Shown here one piece after another: positions 50,772 through 61,704 of a stretch of 64,000 bases of DNA. The DNA comes from Phytopythium helicoides (Eukaryota; Oomycota; Peronosporomycetes; Pythiales; Pythiaceae), in contig JANFNE010000020.1 of assembly GCA_024867545.1 (NCBI GenBank), forward strand, positions 1,054,001 through 1,118,000, written 5' to 3'. The number at the start of each line of letters is the position of its first letter. The first letter of the stretch is position 1. A model generated the notes under the pieces. It saw only the letters and a list, made by a program, of their open reading frames with translations. It was not told the origin of the DNA and made no database searches. A program made the translations under genes and the position numbers.

Positions 50772-53700
50772 TTACGACGACCAACGTGGTTCAATCGTCG
50801 AGGTTTGCGTGCAGTCAGAATCAAGGTACGCCTCCTCGAACTTAGACAATCGACGATGCAGTGAGTATATTTGCATGGTCGCCTCTGCCGAAGACAAGTA
50901 GCTCATCGTCGACTTCTTTTGAAAATTGTCGGTTGCAGTCTCTACGCTTTTCACTAGAGAACAACATGTTTCGCGGCACTCGATGGTACTGTTGATGTCT
51001 GTGATCCGATTGTACACACACTCGAGTCGATCACATACGCGAGCGCACAGCAAATACTCGCTTCCATTGTTGTGTAGTTCAGCAAGTACAGATCGAGCCG
51101 CAGCGATGATGTCAGGAGCAACAAACTCCTCTACGCCGGCTTCCTCAGTAGTTGTGGTTGTCAGTCCGTCTTTCTTGTGCACGAATTTCCCAATTCGTTA
51201 ACCACAGTCGAAATCTTGATCCGCTTTGCAGGTTCGAACACGCATATCCGAGTTATCAGCTCCCATTGCTCATCTGTACAGATGGAAGGCCTTGGTGTCA
51301 ATTCACCTCGCTTTACTTTGACTCGGACAACAGAATTAGCAAGTGGCTTCCATGGCAAACTGCATTCTTCACCTCCCACAACTCTCATGGCTTCCACGAT
51401 GCACATACCCAGGGAGTACACATCTGGTGCAAACGTCAACTCAGGGTTGTTTGTCAAGCCCTCCGGAGCTACCCAGTGGGATGCAGCTGATATCTGCGTT
51501 TTGCCGGCATCGGTCATGACCGTGCTCAGACCAAAATCCGTCACCTTCGCTTTCATGTCATTACCAACCACGACATTGCTCCCTTTCACATCACCATGAA
51601 CGATTTTGCACGCATGGAGATGCAGGACACCGAACGCAGTCTCATGTAACTTTTGCTACAATTCACTTGGATGACAGCGCAAATAATCGACCAAAGTACC
51701 GTTGGTGGCGTACTCGCATACGAAGAAAGGTATCCCAACGTGGAAGGCGCCAAAAAGTCGAATAACATGACGGTGGCTCAAGCCAAACCAAATGCCCACT
51801 TCACGTCGAATCATCTCAAAAGCTTTCGTATGCTTCTCTCTATGATTGTAGACTGCTTGAGGATCACTTGATTCGTAAGACTGAGATGATAAATCCTCGA
51901 ACTTGTCCTCATTCACTTCAGACCCAAGCATATCTAGGTGCTTCGCCACCACATCCGAGTCCAACCACTTCGCTCGAGATACCTTGCCAAACCCACCAAC
52001 TCCCAGGCAATCTCCTTCGTTCAAAATTAATTCATACGATGGAATAAACCACTCTGGAACCAATCCCGTTATGCCCTCCTCCTCAAGCTTTCTCTCAATA
52101 ATGTCCACAGCTTTCTTCATAATCTTTAATTGATCAAACGAGTACTTGGATCGAGAAGCTGCCATTTCTTTATTCAATGTATTGAGGAATGCTGCTTTTT
52201 CATCATTCGAGCTCAGTACTCTCAACAAAAGATACACGTCCGAGACTCCCGTTACAATGAGCTCCTCTCTCGTGTCTCTTTGAGTATTTCCATCCGTGGA
52301 TTGACCAAGTGCTGTCCTCAGAGACGGTATACGACGATGAAGCGTGTACACGCTACTGGTGGTTGCACGCGAAGATGACAAGCGAATAGCTAGCACTTGC
52401 GTCGCAGACATCGCGATCATGGTATGAAACTCCTTGATAATTTCGTGGAATCGCGTCAGAAGCGTGATGTGATACGCAGAACTTTCTAGACACTCGTAAA
52501 GTGACTTCAGCTCGTCAAATACTTGGCGATATTGCGTGTTGTCACAATTCGTCATGCGCTGGCGAATCTTGCTCCACAAGTCAATCAACTTGCCACACTG
52601 ATAGTCTTTCGGTCTGAATAGAGGCTCGGATTCTGGTTGTGATTGGTCCAAGCCCTCTTTTAAGGCCAAACGCTCGAGCTCGCTGACAACAGACTCAATG
52701 TTGATGCGCGCGGCAGGATGTTGACAGCACATGCGCCATATCAGGTCGCAAGCGACATTATTATTAATCGTTATCACCAGTCTCTGGAGACCATGCACCC
52801 TTCTTATCCCATACTTTCCGATCGGAGTCTCCAACTCACGGCAAGCTCCCGCTCACAGCCTCCAAAATGCACGTTCCCAGAGAATATACACATCCGAAGC
52901 TAACGATGCTGAGTACCCTCTTATCACCTCTGGAGCATGCCATCTCGCCCGCACTGACCCAGCATATGCAGTATACTGGCTCATTCTGCCAGTCAGCGTG
53001 AAATTTGACAGTTTAGACAAACCATCACTGCCAATCAAAATGTTGCTGCACCGAAGACTGCCATGCACGATCCCTCGCTCGTGAAGGTACTCAAATCCCA
53101 ATGCAGTCTCAAAGAGAAATTTCCTTATCGTTAGCTTTTCCTCTGGAGTCGAGGCGTGACTTAGTTGCATCTGGAATGAACAACTTGATGACGACATCTG
53201 CATCAAGCCACTTTGCGAGGTATTCGCTTCCAACGTTGTTGGTCTCAACAAGCTGCGTTAGCGCTATTTCATACGGAGGCATGACCCAGCTGGAGGAGGA
53301 ATCATAAACCCAAGGCTCAGCTTCTGACACCGGTGATTGATGTTAAGTCAAGAACGACTTGAGAATTCGCATCATCTCTTGATCACCGCGACCAGCAGCA
53401 ATTCCGGCAGCAGACTTTCCCTTTCTAATCGAGAAATTCACATCTGCGCCACGTTCTTGAGCTAGATATCGAACGATCTCAACATGACCATTGTAAGCGG
53501 CTCTTATAAGCGCCGTCACTCTGTACTTGTCCACGGCATCCACATCCGCGCCGCATTCTTCAGCCAGGTATCGACTGATGTCAAGGTATCCATCTCAAAC
53601 AGCATTAATCAGTGCTGAGCTTCCACTAGAGTCCGTAGCATTCACGTCTACGCCGCATTCTCCCGCAAGGTATCGAAATGTTGATGTGCCCGTTTGAAGC

Positions 53701-54039
53701 GGCTACCATCAGCGCTGTCGCTCCAACCCTGTTTGCGGCAGTCACATCCACCCCGAATACTTCAGCGAGATACCGAACGATGTCAAGATGTCCATATCCA
53801 GCGCTCATAATCAGTGCAGCCCATCTGCTGTTGTCCGCGGCATTCACATCTCCGCCGCATTCTTGAGCGAGATATTGAACGATAGCAGCGTGCCCTTCTG
53901 TTGCGGCCAACATTAGAGCTGTTTCCCCATTTTCGTTCGTGGCGTTCACATCGGCGCGAGCTGAGATTGACTCCTTCAGCAGAGCGAGATCACCTTCTAT
54001 TGCGGCCGTGAGGAGCCGGCTGTTAGCTTAATTCTCCAT
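50772..54039 (-). pseudogene. Decayed ankyrin-repeat tyrosine-kinase-like (TKL) kinase
   Basis: Read on the minus strand from 54039: several ankyrin repeats (NGETALMLAATEGHAAIVQY, GATALMVAASNGHI, YRVTALIRAAYNGHVEIVRY), a first kinase domain with pseudokinase motifs (HGSLRCSNIL for HRD, SNFT for DFG), then a second kinase domain with intact ATP-loop GVGGFGKV, VVAKHL, HGDVKGSN, TDFGLS and APEGL. Lesions: in-frame stops at about 54028-54030, 53595-53597, 53343-53345 and 51656-51658 (TAG where the family has Trp), frameshifts near 53677, 52880, 52840 and 51192, and an internal deletion of the first N-lobe near 53105-53165. Ankyrin-TKL kinases are a large oomycete family. A helical C-terminal part reaches 50772. 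Some 3' lesions could be sequencing errors, but not all. Confidence 0.8.
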
Positions 54040-54551
54040 GTAGAAATCTCGTCTTGATCTCAAATACTATAGTGAAGCCCCCACTCTCCTGACATGATTC
54101 ATTCCAGGAGGAAGGAAACAACGGTCGCATGATTTATTTACACTGTTATTCAATAAACTCGCAAATGAGTTCGTAGGGGTTGATGTGAGTTTTCAGACGT
54201 TGAAATGGCAACGCCGATGCAATCGACCTTCGCCTTGACGGAATTCGATGACATCCTCATCGATATTGATGCGGGGATGCGATGGTCTTTGGTACACTTT
54301 TTCCATGGCGTCCCAAGAGTGACAGGAGCTTGTCGGCAACGAACTGATGACTAAGATATACTGTCGGGGGTATAAACACCCGATACATACCGCACGGCAT
54401 ACACCTAATATGCGCTTTTCTGTGGAAGCCGAATCCAAGCCATGCTGAAAGGCGAGGCTGAACCACGGTCCAGGCATGTGTCACGATGCCCATACTCGCG
54501 CTCGTCATTATTGTACTGGGCAACCACATCCACCGCTACTACACCAGTCTT
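54040..54551. other. Region between the kinase pseudogene and the membrane-protein gene
   Basis: A minus-strand frame 54477-54193 contains a charged segment (EKVYQRPSHPRINIDEDVIE) that looks coding in style but is short and has no recognised family. It could be a relic of a further exon or gene. Otherwise nothing recognised. Confidence 0.3.
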
Positions 54552-56394
54552 TTATGGCTGCACTCCTTTATCGGCATTGGTCATGTTGCTGTGCAGCCAA
54601 GCAAACTGGAAGCTGAAATCAGCACCTGTCCATTTCACAATCACGAAAGTGTACATTAGCGACAATTTGTGAACATCTGCAGCGCTTGAATTAACCAACC
54701 GTAGTGCAAGATGAGTCCTTGCACGGTGTAAACCACCCAAACAACGAATCCTGCCTGAACCGAGGCCCAATGACTTTCAAGCACCATCGCGAGCTGAGCT
54801 GTTGGAGAGAAGCCTAGTCGCTTGCGTAGAATCAAATCGATAGTAATGAGAGTCACGAGCTCCAGTAGTCCATACGACAACATTCGGAGCGCAGTCGAGT
54901 CGATGGTTTCGACGCTGACGGTCGCAAGCTGTGGACAATAGATTCTGTTTGGTAGGCGAGTCATTGCAGTCATATAGGATGCTGACATACAGATGTTAGT
55001 GTTCACAGTACTCGGACAAACGACGTCAAATGCAGTGAAAACGTACTGTATACAATGGGTACGACAACTTCAACAAGTTCTCCGAGCATGATGAACTCAG
55101 TTAGATGAAGGAGCTGGAGAGTGGTTGTAATGTATTTTGCTTCGGCTGTGGATAGTGGTGATTGGCTTGATGTCTTCGCTGAACTTTTGACACTATCGAC
55201 AATGAGATTACGCCTGATAGGTGCAATTACTGATATTGGTGTTGGTCCTTCCAAAAGTGCAAAGTTCATTGCAGGTGCTGCATGCACTTTTGTGCTACTT
55301 AAAGGCGACAACGTTAGATGATGATAAGTCCAGTAGATGTACTTAGTCCGGTCAGCACTGCTGAGACCGACTCCACACACAGAGAGCTCTTTATCAACTT
55401 GCTCGGACATGAGCAGAACAACGGTGCGATCAATAACAGAAATGCTTCGTGTTGCCTCCATTGTCTGGGTACGAATTGCACCATCTAGAGAGTCGAGTTG
55501 CTTTACCATGACGTGCACATCATAAATGATTGCGCTAGCATGGAGAACATCAATAACCAATAGTGCCACAACTGTCAAGACAGAGGTAGCATTCTGCATC
55601 GTGAATGCCACAAACATTGCATGCGCAACCTCAGCGTTGAAAGTCACAATTTCTGCTTTTCTATCTGCTTGCTCTTTGACTATTTTACCAACGGCAAATC
55701 TGTACCCCATTTTTACAAAACCAAGCACAAAAGAGAGAGCAGTTTGACCCAACGGAGAGGCGAGCTGGAATAAGTGGTTGTAGAGTGGGTAGAGAAACAT
55801 CTGAGTGAAAACTAGTCCAGACACGTTAAACCATTCTTTGAGCGACTTGGCAGCGCTCGGATTTGCGAGTATGCGGCGGAAAGATATGATTGCCATCACC
55901 ATCACCATTGAAAACACTCCAGGAACCGAACAGATTACCATTATGAATGGAATCGGAAAACCGATACGAATTGCAAGGAGGTAAGCAGTTCCCATCGATA
56001 GAGAGGTTGCCCATATTGCTGTGAACAAGCCTTGAGAAATAGTTAAATCTAGTAGCCGTACCCCGACGTGTGCCAATACAATGTAGCAAATACCATTGAT
56101 GAATGTGGTGACAGTGAATCGAGCCCAAAAGACCATATTATCATAGATTCCAGCAGATGGTGGGTTGAGTGGTGCAAGCTCTATCAATATGATGATCACA
56201 ATGCTTGGCAATGGAGTGATGAGGAGCAGAAGAGCGAATCGCCAGGCAGCGAATTTGTTTTTGTGGTAATGATGGAGGATGAGTAACCTGCGGGTTGAGT
56301 ACTGTCCCTGGTGCTCGACCTGCGCAGAGTGGAGAAAACGAAGTGCAGCAGAAGATGCGCTATGGATTCGTGACTCGAAAGCTCCTTCCTCCAT
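54552..56394 (-). CDS. Multi-span membrane protein of unknown function, copy 1
   Basis: 567 residues. Exons on the minus strand: 56394-55047, 54981-54700 and 54625-54552, in phase with GT-AG borders. About eight to ten hydrophobic spans, for example FALLLLITPLPSIVIIILI, ICYIVLAHVGVRLLDL, VFSMVMVMAIISF, VLTVVALLVIDVL and FVVWVVYTVQGLIL. The N terminus (FLHSAQVEHQGQYSTRRL) is polar. The conserved loop EWFNVSGLVFTQMFLYPLYN is shared with copy 2. This is the layout of a transmembrane family common in Phytophthora-like genomes whose role is not known. The 3' half, including intron 1, is nearly identical to copy 2. Confidence 0.75.
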
Positions 56395-56754
56395 CTCAGC
56401 TCAGAGTTGTGAGTGTTGTCATGCGCAATGATCTGGGGCAACCGGGTCAATCCATGATACTATATTTGGAGAACTGTGCTGTCTTACGAGTTGTCACTGC
56501 TATCGCGTTTGCAAATTCTTCCCATACACAATGTCAAAAGAAAAGCATAAATAAACCAAGAATTTGACATGTAAGAGCAGTATCAGAGGCCTTCTTTCTC
56601 TTCAACTCGAGGAATTTAAGCTTGAACAACAAGGCTCTCTGTGTATCTTCTACATCCACATATTCAGTTCTGATTGCAGTATGCTTTGCTATTCGTTAGA
56701 TCTTTTCCGTAGTCGCCGGCGGTACTTGTAGATGTAGTTCGTGACGCTATTTAT
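56395..56754. other. Upstream region of the membrane-protein gene
   Basis: AT-rich. No gene recognised. It presumably includes the promoter of the minus-strand membrane-protein gene. Confidence 0.4.
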
Positions 56755-57575
56755 CCATCGTGGTTCCCAACATACCTTACGACATAAATAAACGGACCGC
56801 AAGTGATGCAGCCTCTGAAGTGAAACGAAAGCTGCTCACACATGGAACCCTTGGAGCCCAGAGCACCATGAAGACTGCCAAGGCGACTCAACGGACACTA
56901 CACTACTCAACTGGATTTCCTCGGTCGCGCAGAAGGCTTGCCGAGAGCTCGTTGGCTGCGTCGTGGATGCCAAAGCAAAGTACCAAGTGCTCCCCGCAGC
57001 GTCGCTCCACCGGATCCTAGCGGCTCGATGCAACCGTTAAGGAGGGCTTCCTAGGGAAGAACGATTCGCTGAGTGAGCGAACCGCAGCACTCCACAGTCC
57101 CTCAGTCGTGAATTTGCAAGATGGAGTCCAAGCGACTGCATTTCCCGGCTCACGACCCTGAGCCTCGCAGCTACTCCAAGCAGCCGGATACTTCCGGCGA
57201 CGAAGATGGGGATGGAGACGAGAAGGAGCGGCACTGCCAACTCTTTCTTCGACCTTTTCAGCTCGCAGCCACGGCGACGCCTTGCCTGTTAGCCTCGATG
57301 ATCCTTTTTCCACGGCCAGCCGGTTCGGGTTTCCTTGCTTTGTTCCCACAGTGACCAAGGCCGAATCCTCTCAAACGACCACAGCGCCGTTGATTCAGTT
57401 GGAGACCCGCGGGGTTCGCGGACTCAAGCCGGAGGGCGGCATTACGCAGACAGGCGACGGGTGTTCAGCCTTGGCGCTAGCGAGTGAAGATGGAGACGAT
57501 AGAGACGACAAAGGCGAAGGAGACGAAGGAGCCAACGATGATGCCAGGCAACCCAAATCGCGCGACTTTCAAAGA
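56755..57575 (+). repeat. Dispersed repeat, copy C (longest forward copy)
   Basis: Forward copy matching repeat A (reversed) along most of its length and copy B in the middle. It starts near TGGTTCCCAAC..TACGACATAA (broken match), passes through AAGGCTTGCCGAGAGCTCGT (about 56936), GAATTTGCAAGATGGAGTCC (about 57112) and GTTGATTCAGTTGGAGACCC (about 57391), and ends in a GAGACGA/GGAGACGA-rich block (57488-57530). Reading frames encode MESKRLHFPAHDPEP and related pieces but are interrupted. It lies between the two membrane-protein copies. Confidence 0.75.
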
Positions 57576-59041
57576 TTCCGTGAGTGGAAAGATCCACTGG
57601 CGTTCGCATGCGGGCGCTGGTAGAGTCTTATAGCCATCTCACGTCTCGGGACGCGTGCCCATAACCACTGCACTGAGATGCCACAAGGAAATACCTCATG
57701 TGCACTAAAGGTTAAGTGAGTACTCGAATGGAAAAGTTGGTTCCTATTGTTTCTTCGCTTAAATGAGCTAACAAGCACATCTTAGCTTGAAGGACAATGC
57801 CAGCCATTATCATCTTCAAGACCTCCAAGGCTGGCACGTTTGCTGCAAGCTATTCTGCCCTCGATTCACCAAGTCACGCTTAGACAAACTCAGCGAACAT
57901 TCTCGGGCTCAATCATTTCCCGATGGATAAGGAAGATGATTGGGTTCACACTACGCTTGAATCGGCCAAGACGCACTATATTCTCCTCTTTTTGATGGTA
58001 GTTCCATCCTCATGAATCGATGTGCACAGTACTAAGAGCACTCGTCTGCTTCAACGCGATCTGTGAATTACAAGACGGTCCACTTCGCTCAGCTCTTGTG
58101 TTTGATGCTACGACTGAGAACGCTCGCGTATTCCAACAAGATACACGTTTCATGTCACGATGAGAGCTTCACGTGCTCCCACGATCTTGAGCTCAATGCG
58201 GTTGGCAAAGATGATGTATAGGTTGATTTGGCGAAGGGCTTCATGAAGAACTCTTCGGCAACCTTCTGGATATAGAAAATATTGACTGCCGTGATCGTAA
58301 TCACTCACGAGATGCTAGGTAGGATACATCAACAAGCCTTCCGTAGTCTTCTCGTTCCAGCGGATTCCAAGAATCGTGACGATGGTAAGATTTCATGATG
58401 CCTCTAACAGTAGGAGCACTCTTCTTGATAGTGTTCAGAGCTAGGTCCTTCCTCGATGCTCTGCCTCTAGTTGGTGTGCGTGCAGGCTGCTCTGTGCAAC
58501 CCAAGCTTGTTTAGTGTTACCCTTAGGACAAGGATGTACTAATCACTTTTCCATGTGAGCTTGAGCGTTCTATCGTTGCCAGCACCAATCTTATCTTTAG
58601 TTGCATATATTCGCTGGAATTGATACACGGTATCTGGGATGCGTTTGCAACCATTTAGGATACGATTATTTGAATCAAGCTTCGTGACTCGTTCTTTTGG
58701 AAGTAAAAAGGAGCGCTGGTGAGTAGTAATTCCCGAAACTCTTCGCCCTAAATATCTGCGAAATGATCACGGATCTGCAATCCACGGAGTTACTGATGCT
58801 GACTGATATTGTCTGAATGGGTCGTCACTGATGGTTTCACGCTAATGGTCCATAGTGCAATTTATCAAAGGGACTGCAGCTATCTAAACGTCTTAATCAA
58901 CGTCACCGCAGAGCTCTCATGTAATATATATCATAAGTTCTCGTGAATTGAGACTTTCTCGTCATCACTTCTTGCACGAGGTGTGTGCTCGTCCTTGGAT
59001 TTAAGTCCTTGTAATATCGACATATCACACATACCAGTCTT
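57576..59041. other. 1.5-kb AT-rich region without an intact gene
   Basis: Stops occur often in all frames. A short minus-strand frame (58504-58301, TPTRGRASRKDLALNTIKKS) has a basic, helix-turn-helix-like look reminiscent of transposase N termini, but nothing extends it. Possibly decayed transposon sequence; unproven. Confidence 0.35.
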
Positions 59042-60879
59042 TCATGATTGCACTCCTCTGCTGGTATCGGTCTCATTACGATGGAGCCAAGCAAACTGGA
59101 AGCTGAAATCAGCACCTGTCCATTTCACAACCAAGAGCGAGCATATCAGCAACATGTTATAAATGTTCGCAGCATCTCAACTGACCTACCGAAGTGCAGG
59201 ATGAGTCCTTGCACGGTGTAAATCACCCAAACAACGAATCCTGCCTGAACCGAGGCCCAATGACTTTCAAGCACCATCGCGAGCTGAGCTGTTGGAGAGA
59301 AGCCTAGTCGCATGCGCAAAATCAAATCGATTGTAATGAGAGTCACGAGCTCCAGTAGTCCATACGACAACATTCGGAGCGCAGTCGAGTCGATGGTTTC
59401 GACGCTGACGGTCGCAAGCTGTGGACAATAGATTCTGTTTGGTAGGCGAGTCATTGCAGTCATATAGGATGCTGACATACAGATGTTAGTGTTCACAGTA
59501 CTCGGACAAACGACGTCAAATGCAGTGAAAACGTACTGTATACAATGGGTACGACAACTTCAACAAGTTCTCCGAGCATGATGAACTCAGTTAGATGAAG
59601 GAGCTGGAGAGTGGTTGTAATGTATTTTGCTTCGGCTGTGGATAGTGGTGATTGGCTTGATGTCTTCGCTGAACTTTTGACACTATCGACAATGAGATTA
59701 CGCCTGATAGGTGCAATTACTGATATTGGTGTTGGTCCTTCCAAAAGTGCAAAGTTCATTGCAGGTGCTGCATGCACTTTTGTGCTACTTAAAGGCGACA
59801 ACGTTAGATGATGATAAGTCCAGTAGATGTACTTAGCCTGATCAGCGCTGCTGAGACCGACTCCACACACAGAGAGCTCTCTATCAACTCGCTCGAATGA
59901 AAGCAAAGCAACGGTGCGATCAATAACAGAAATGCTTCGTGTTGCCTCCATTGCTTGGGTACGAATTGCACGATCTAGAGAGTCGAGTTGCTTTACCATG
60001 GCATGCACATCATAAATGATTGCGCTAGCATGGAGAACATCAATAACCAATAGTGCCACAACCGTCAAGACAGAGGTAGCATTCTGCATCGTGAATGCCA
60101 CAAACATTGCATGCGCAACCTCAGCGTTGAAAGTCACAATTTCTGCTTTTCTATCTGCTTGCTCTTTGACTATTTTACCAACGGCAAATCTGTACCCCAT
60201 TTTTACAAAACCAAGCACAATAGAGTGCAGTTTGACCCAACGGAGAGGCGAGCTGGAATAAGTGGTTGTAGAGTGGGTAGAGAAACATCTGAGTGAAAAC
60301 TAGTCCAGACACGTTAAACCATTCTTTGAGCGACTTGGCAGCGCTCGGATTTGCGAGTATGCGGCGGAAAGAGATGATTGCCATCACCATCCACATCGAG
60401 ATTAGCCAAGGACCCGCGCATGTTATCATAGCGAACGGAATCGGAAAACCGATCTGTGTTGCGAAGAGATACCCGATTGCGATCGTAACGGAGGTTCCCA
60501 ACATTGCGGTGAACAAGCCTTGAGAAAGAGTTAAATCTAGCCGCACTCCAACATGTGCCGATACGATGTAGCAAACACCGTTGATGAATGCGACGATTGT
60601 GAATCGAGCCCAAAAGACTGAATTGTCGTAGGCTCCAGCAGATGGTGGATTGAGTGGGGCAAGCTCTATCAATATGCTGATCACGATACTAGGCATCGGA
60701 GTAAAGAGGAGTAGCGCAGTGAGCCTCCAGGCAGTGAATTTGTTTGTGTTGTAATCGTGGAGAGAAAAGAACTTTTTGATTGAGTACTGGCCCTGGTGCT
60801 CGACCTGCGCAGCGTGAAGGAAACGAAGCACAGAAGAAGTTGCGCTCCGGAATCGTGACTTGGCAGTATCTAGTTCCAT
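59042..60879 (-). pseudogene. Multi-span membrane protein, copy 2, with a 2-nt frameshift deletion
   Basis: Paralogue of the gene at 54552-56394. Exons by homology on the minus strand: 60879-59537, 59471-59190 and 59115-59042. The region 59190-60220 is almost identical to copy 1, including intron 1 and the third-exon start, while the first 600 coding bases differ clearly (for example IKKFFSLHDYNTNKFTAWRL). Near 60221-60225 the coding strand lacks two bases relative to copy 1 (QTALSFVLG becomes QTALYCAW) and the frame ends soon after. It is therefore inactivated unless the deletion is an assembly error. Both copies have a stop at the same place in exon 3. Confidence 0.7.
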
Positions 60880-61704
60880 GCGTTTTGAATTTGGTCAATG
60901 GCAAATTGCCTCGTAATGTTGGGACAATATCTGTTAGTTCAGCTAGTGAAGCTAATCTTGGAGGACTGTTCTGTCCAGGACTTGCGCAGAACACCTCATC
61001 CTGCGACATAATCTAATTCGAGAACCACATCAGTGCAACAGAATTCGGCTCACAACGTATCGGTTTTTGCTGCATTGCATCGTGAACATGAGGCTTCAAT
61101 CTCCAACTTTTGGAATTGTTAATGCTCGCCGTGGTTAAGTGTCGAGGACATCCATCTCTTCAGACTATTTCATGGCTGATTAGGGGCGAGTCAAGCGATA
61201 ATCTTGACCAGGTCTCCCACCGAGAGAGCTGGTCTCTGCACGAGTCGCTTGTGCGCTGCAGTTTTTTGTGTGATCGTCATCATCGTGCTTCGTGCTGGGA
61301 ATGATGCCGTGGCGAGGTGTAATAGCCGTGGCACTGCTCGTCAAGGTGTCGCTCCTACCTCAACGTAGTGTTACAGTGGAAATGGAGTGCTCGAAGCAAC
61401 ACAAACCCTGTCACCATTTCCACCGCCGTCGTAGATTGTCAGTTGCTCGGTCGTGGTCCTCCCCCTTCCTCGCCGTCTCATGAGAAATGAAGCTCCTTAT
61501 GAAGTAATCCCGCGGGCAGCGTCATCTTCACCATCATTCCATCATCTGCCACGTCGAGCGACACCTCCCTCCAAATACTCTCATCAAGTCATCACCTTGG
61601 ACTGTCGAACGTCGGAGAACCGCCACCTCATTTCCAGACTCTCCACGCTCGCTCCACGCCCACCGACCACGACGTCCGCTCCAGCTCACGCCGACTACCA
61701 GACG
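60880..61704. other. Divergent upstream region of membrane-protein copy 2 and the hydrolase gene
   Basis: No gene recognised. In-frame sequence without a stop precedes the chosen hydrolase start from 61453, with an ATG at 61480 that could add 75 residues. No CCAAT box seen. Confidence 0.4.

Noticed and set aside
57576..59041. Transposase remnant suspected around 58301-58504
   Set aside because: Only a short basic segment; no catalytic motif, termini or second copy could be seen, so no mobile element is called.
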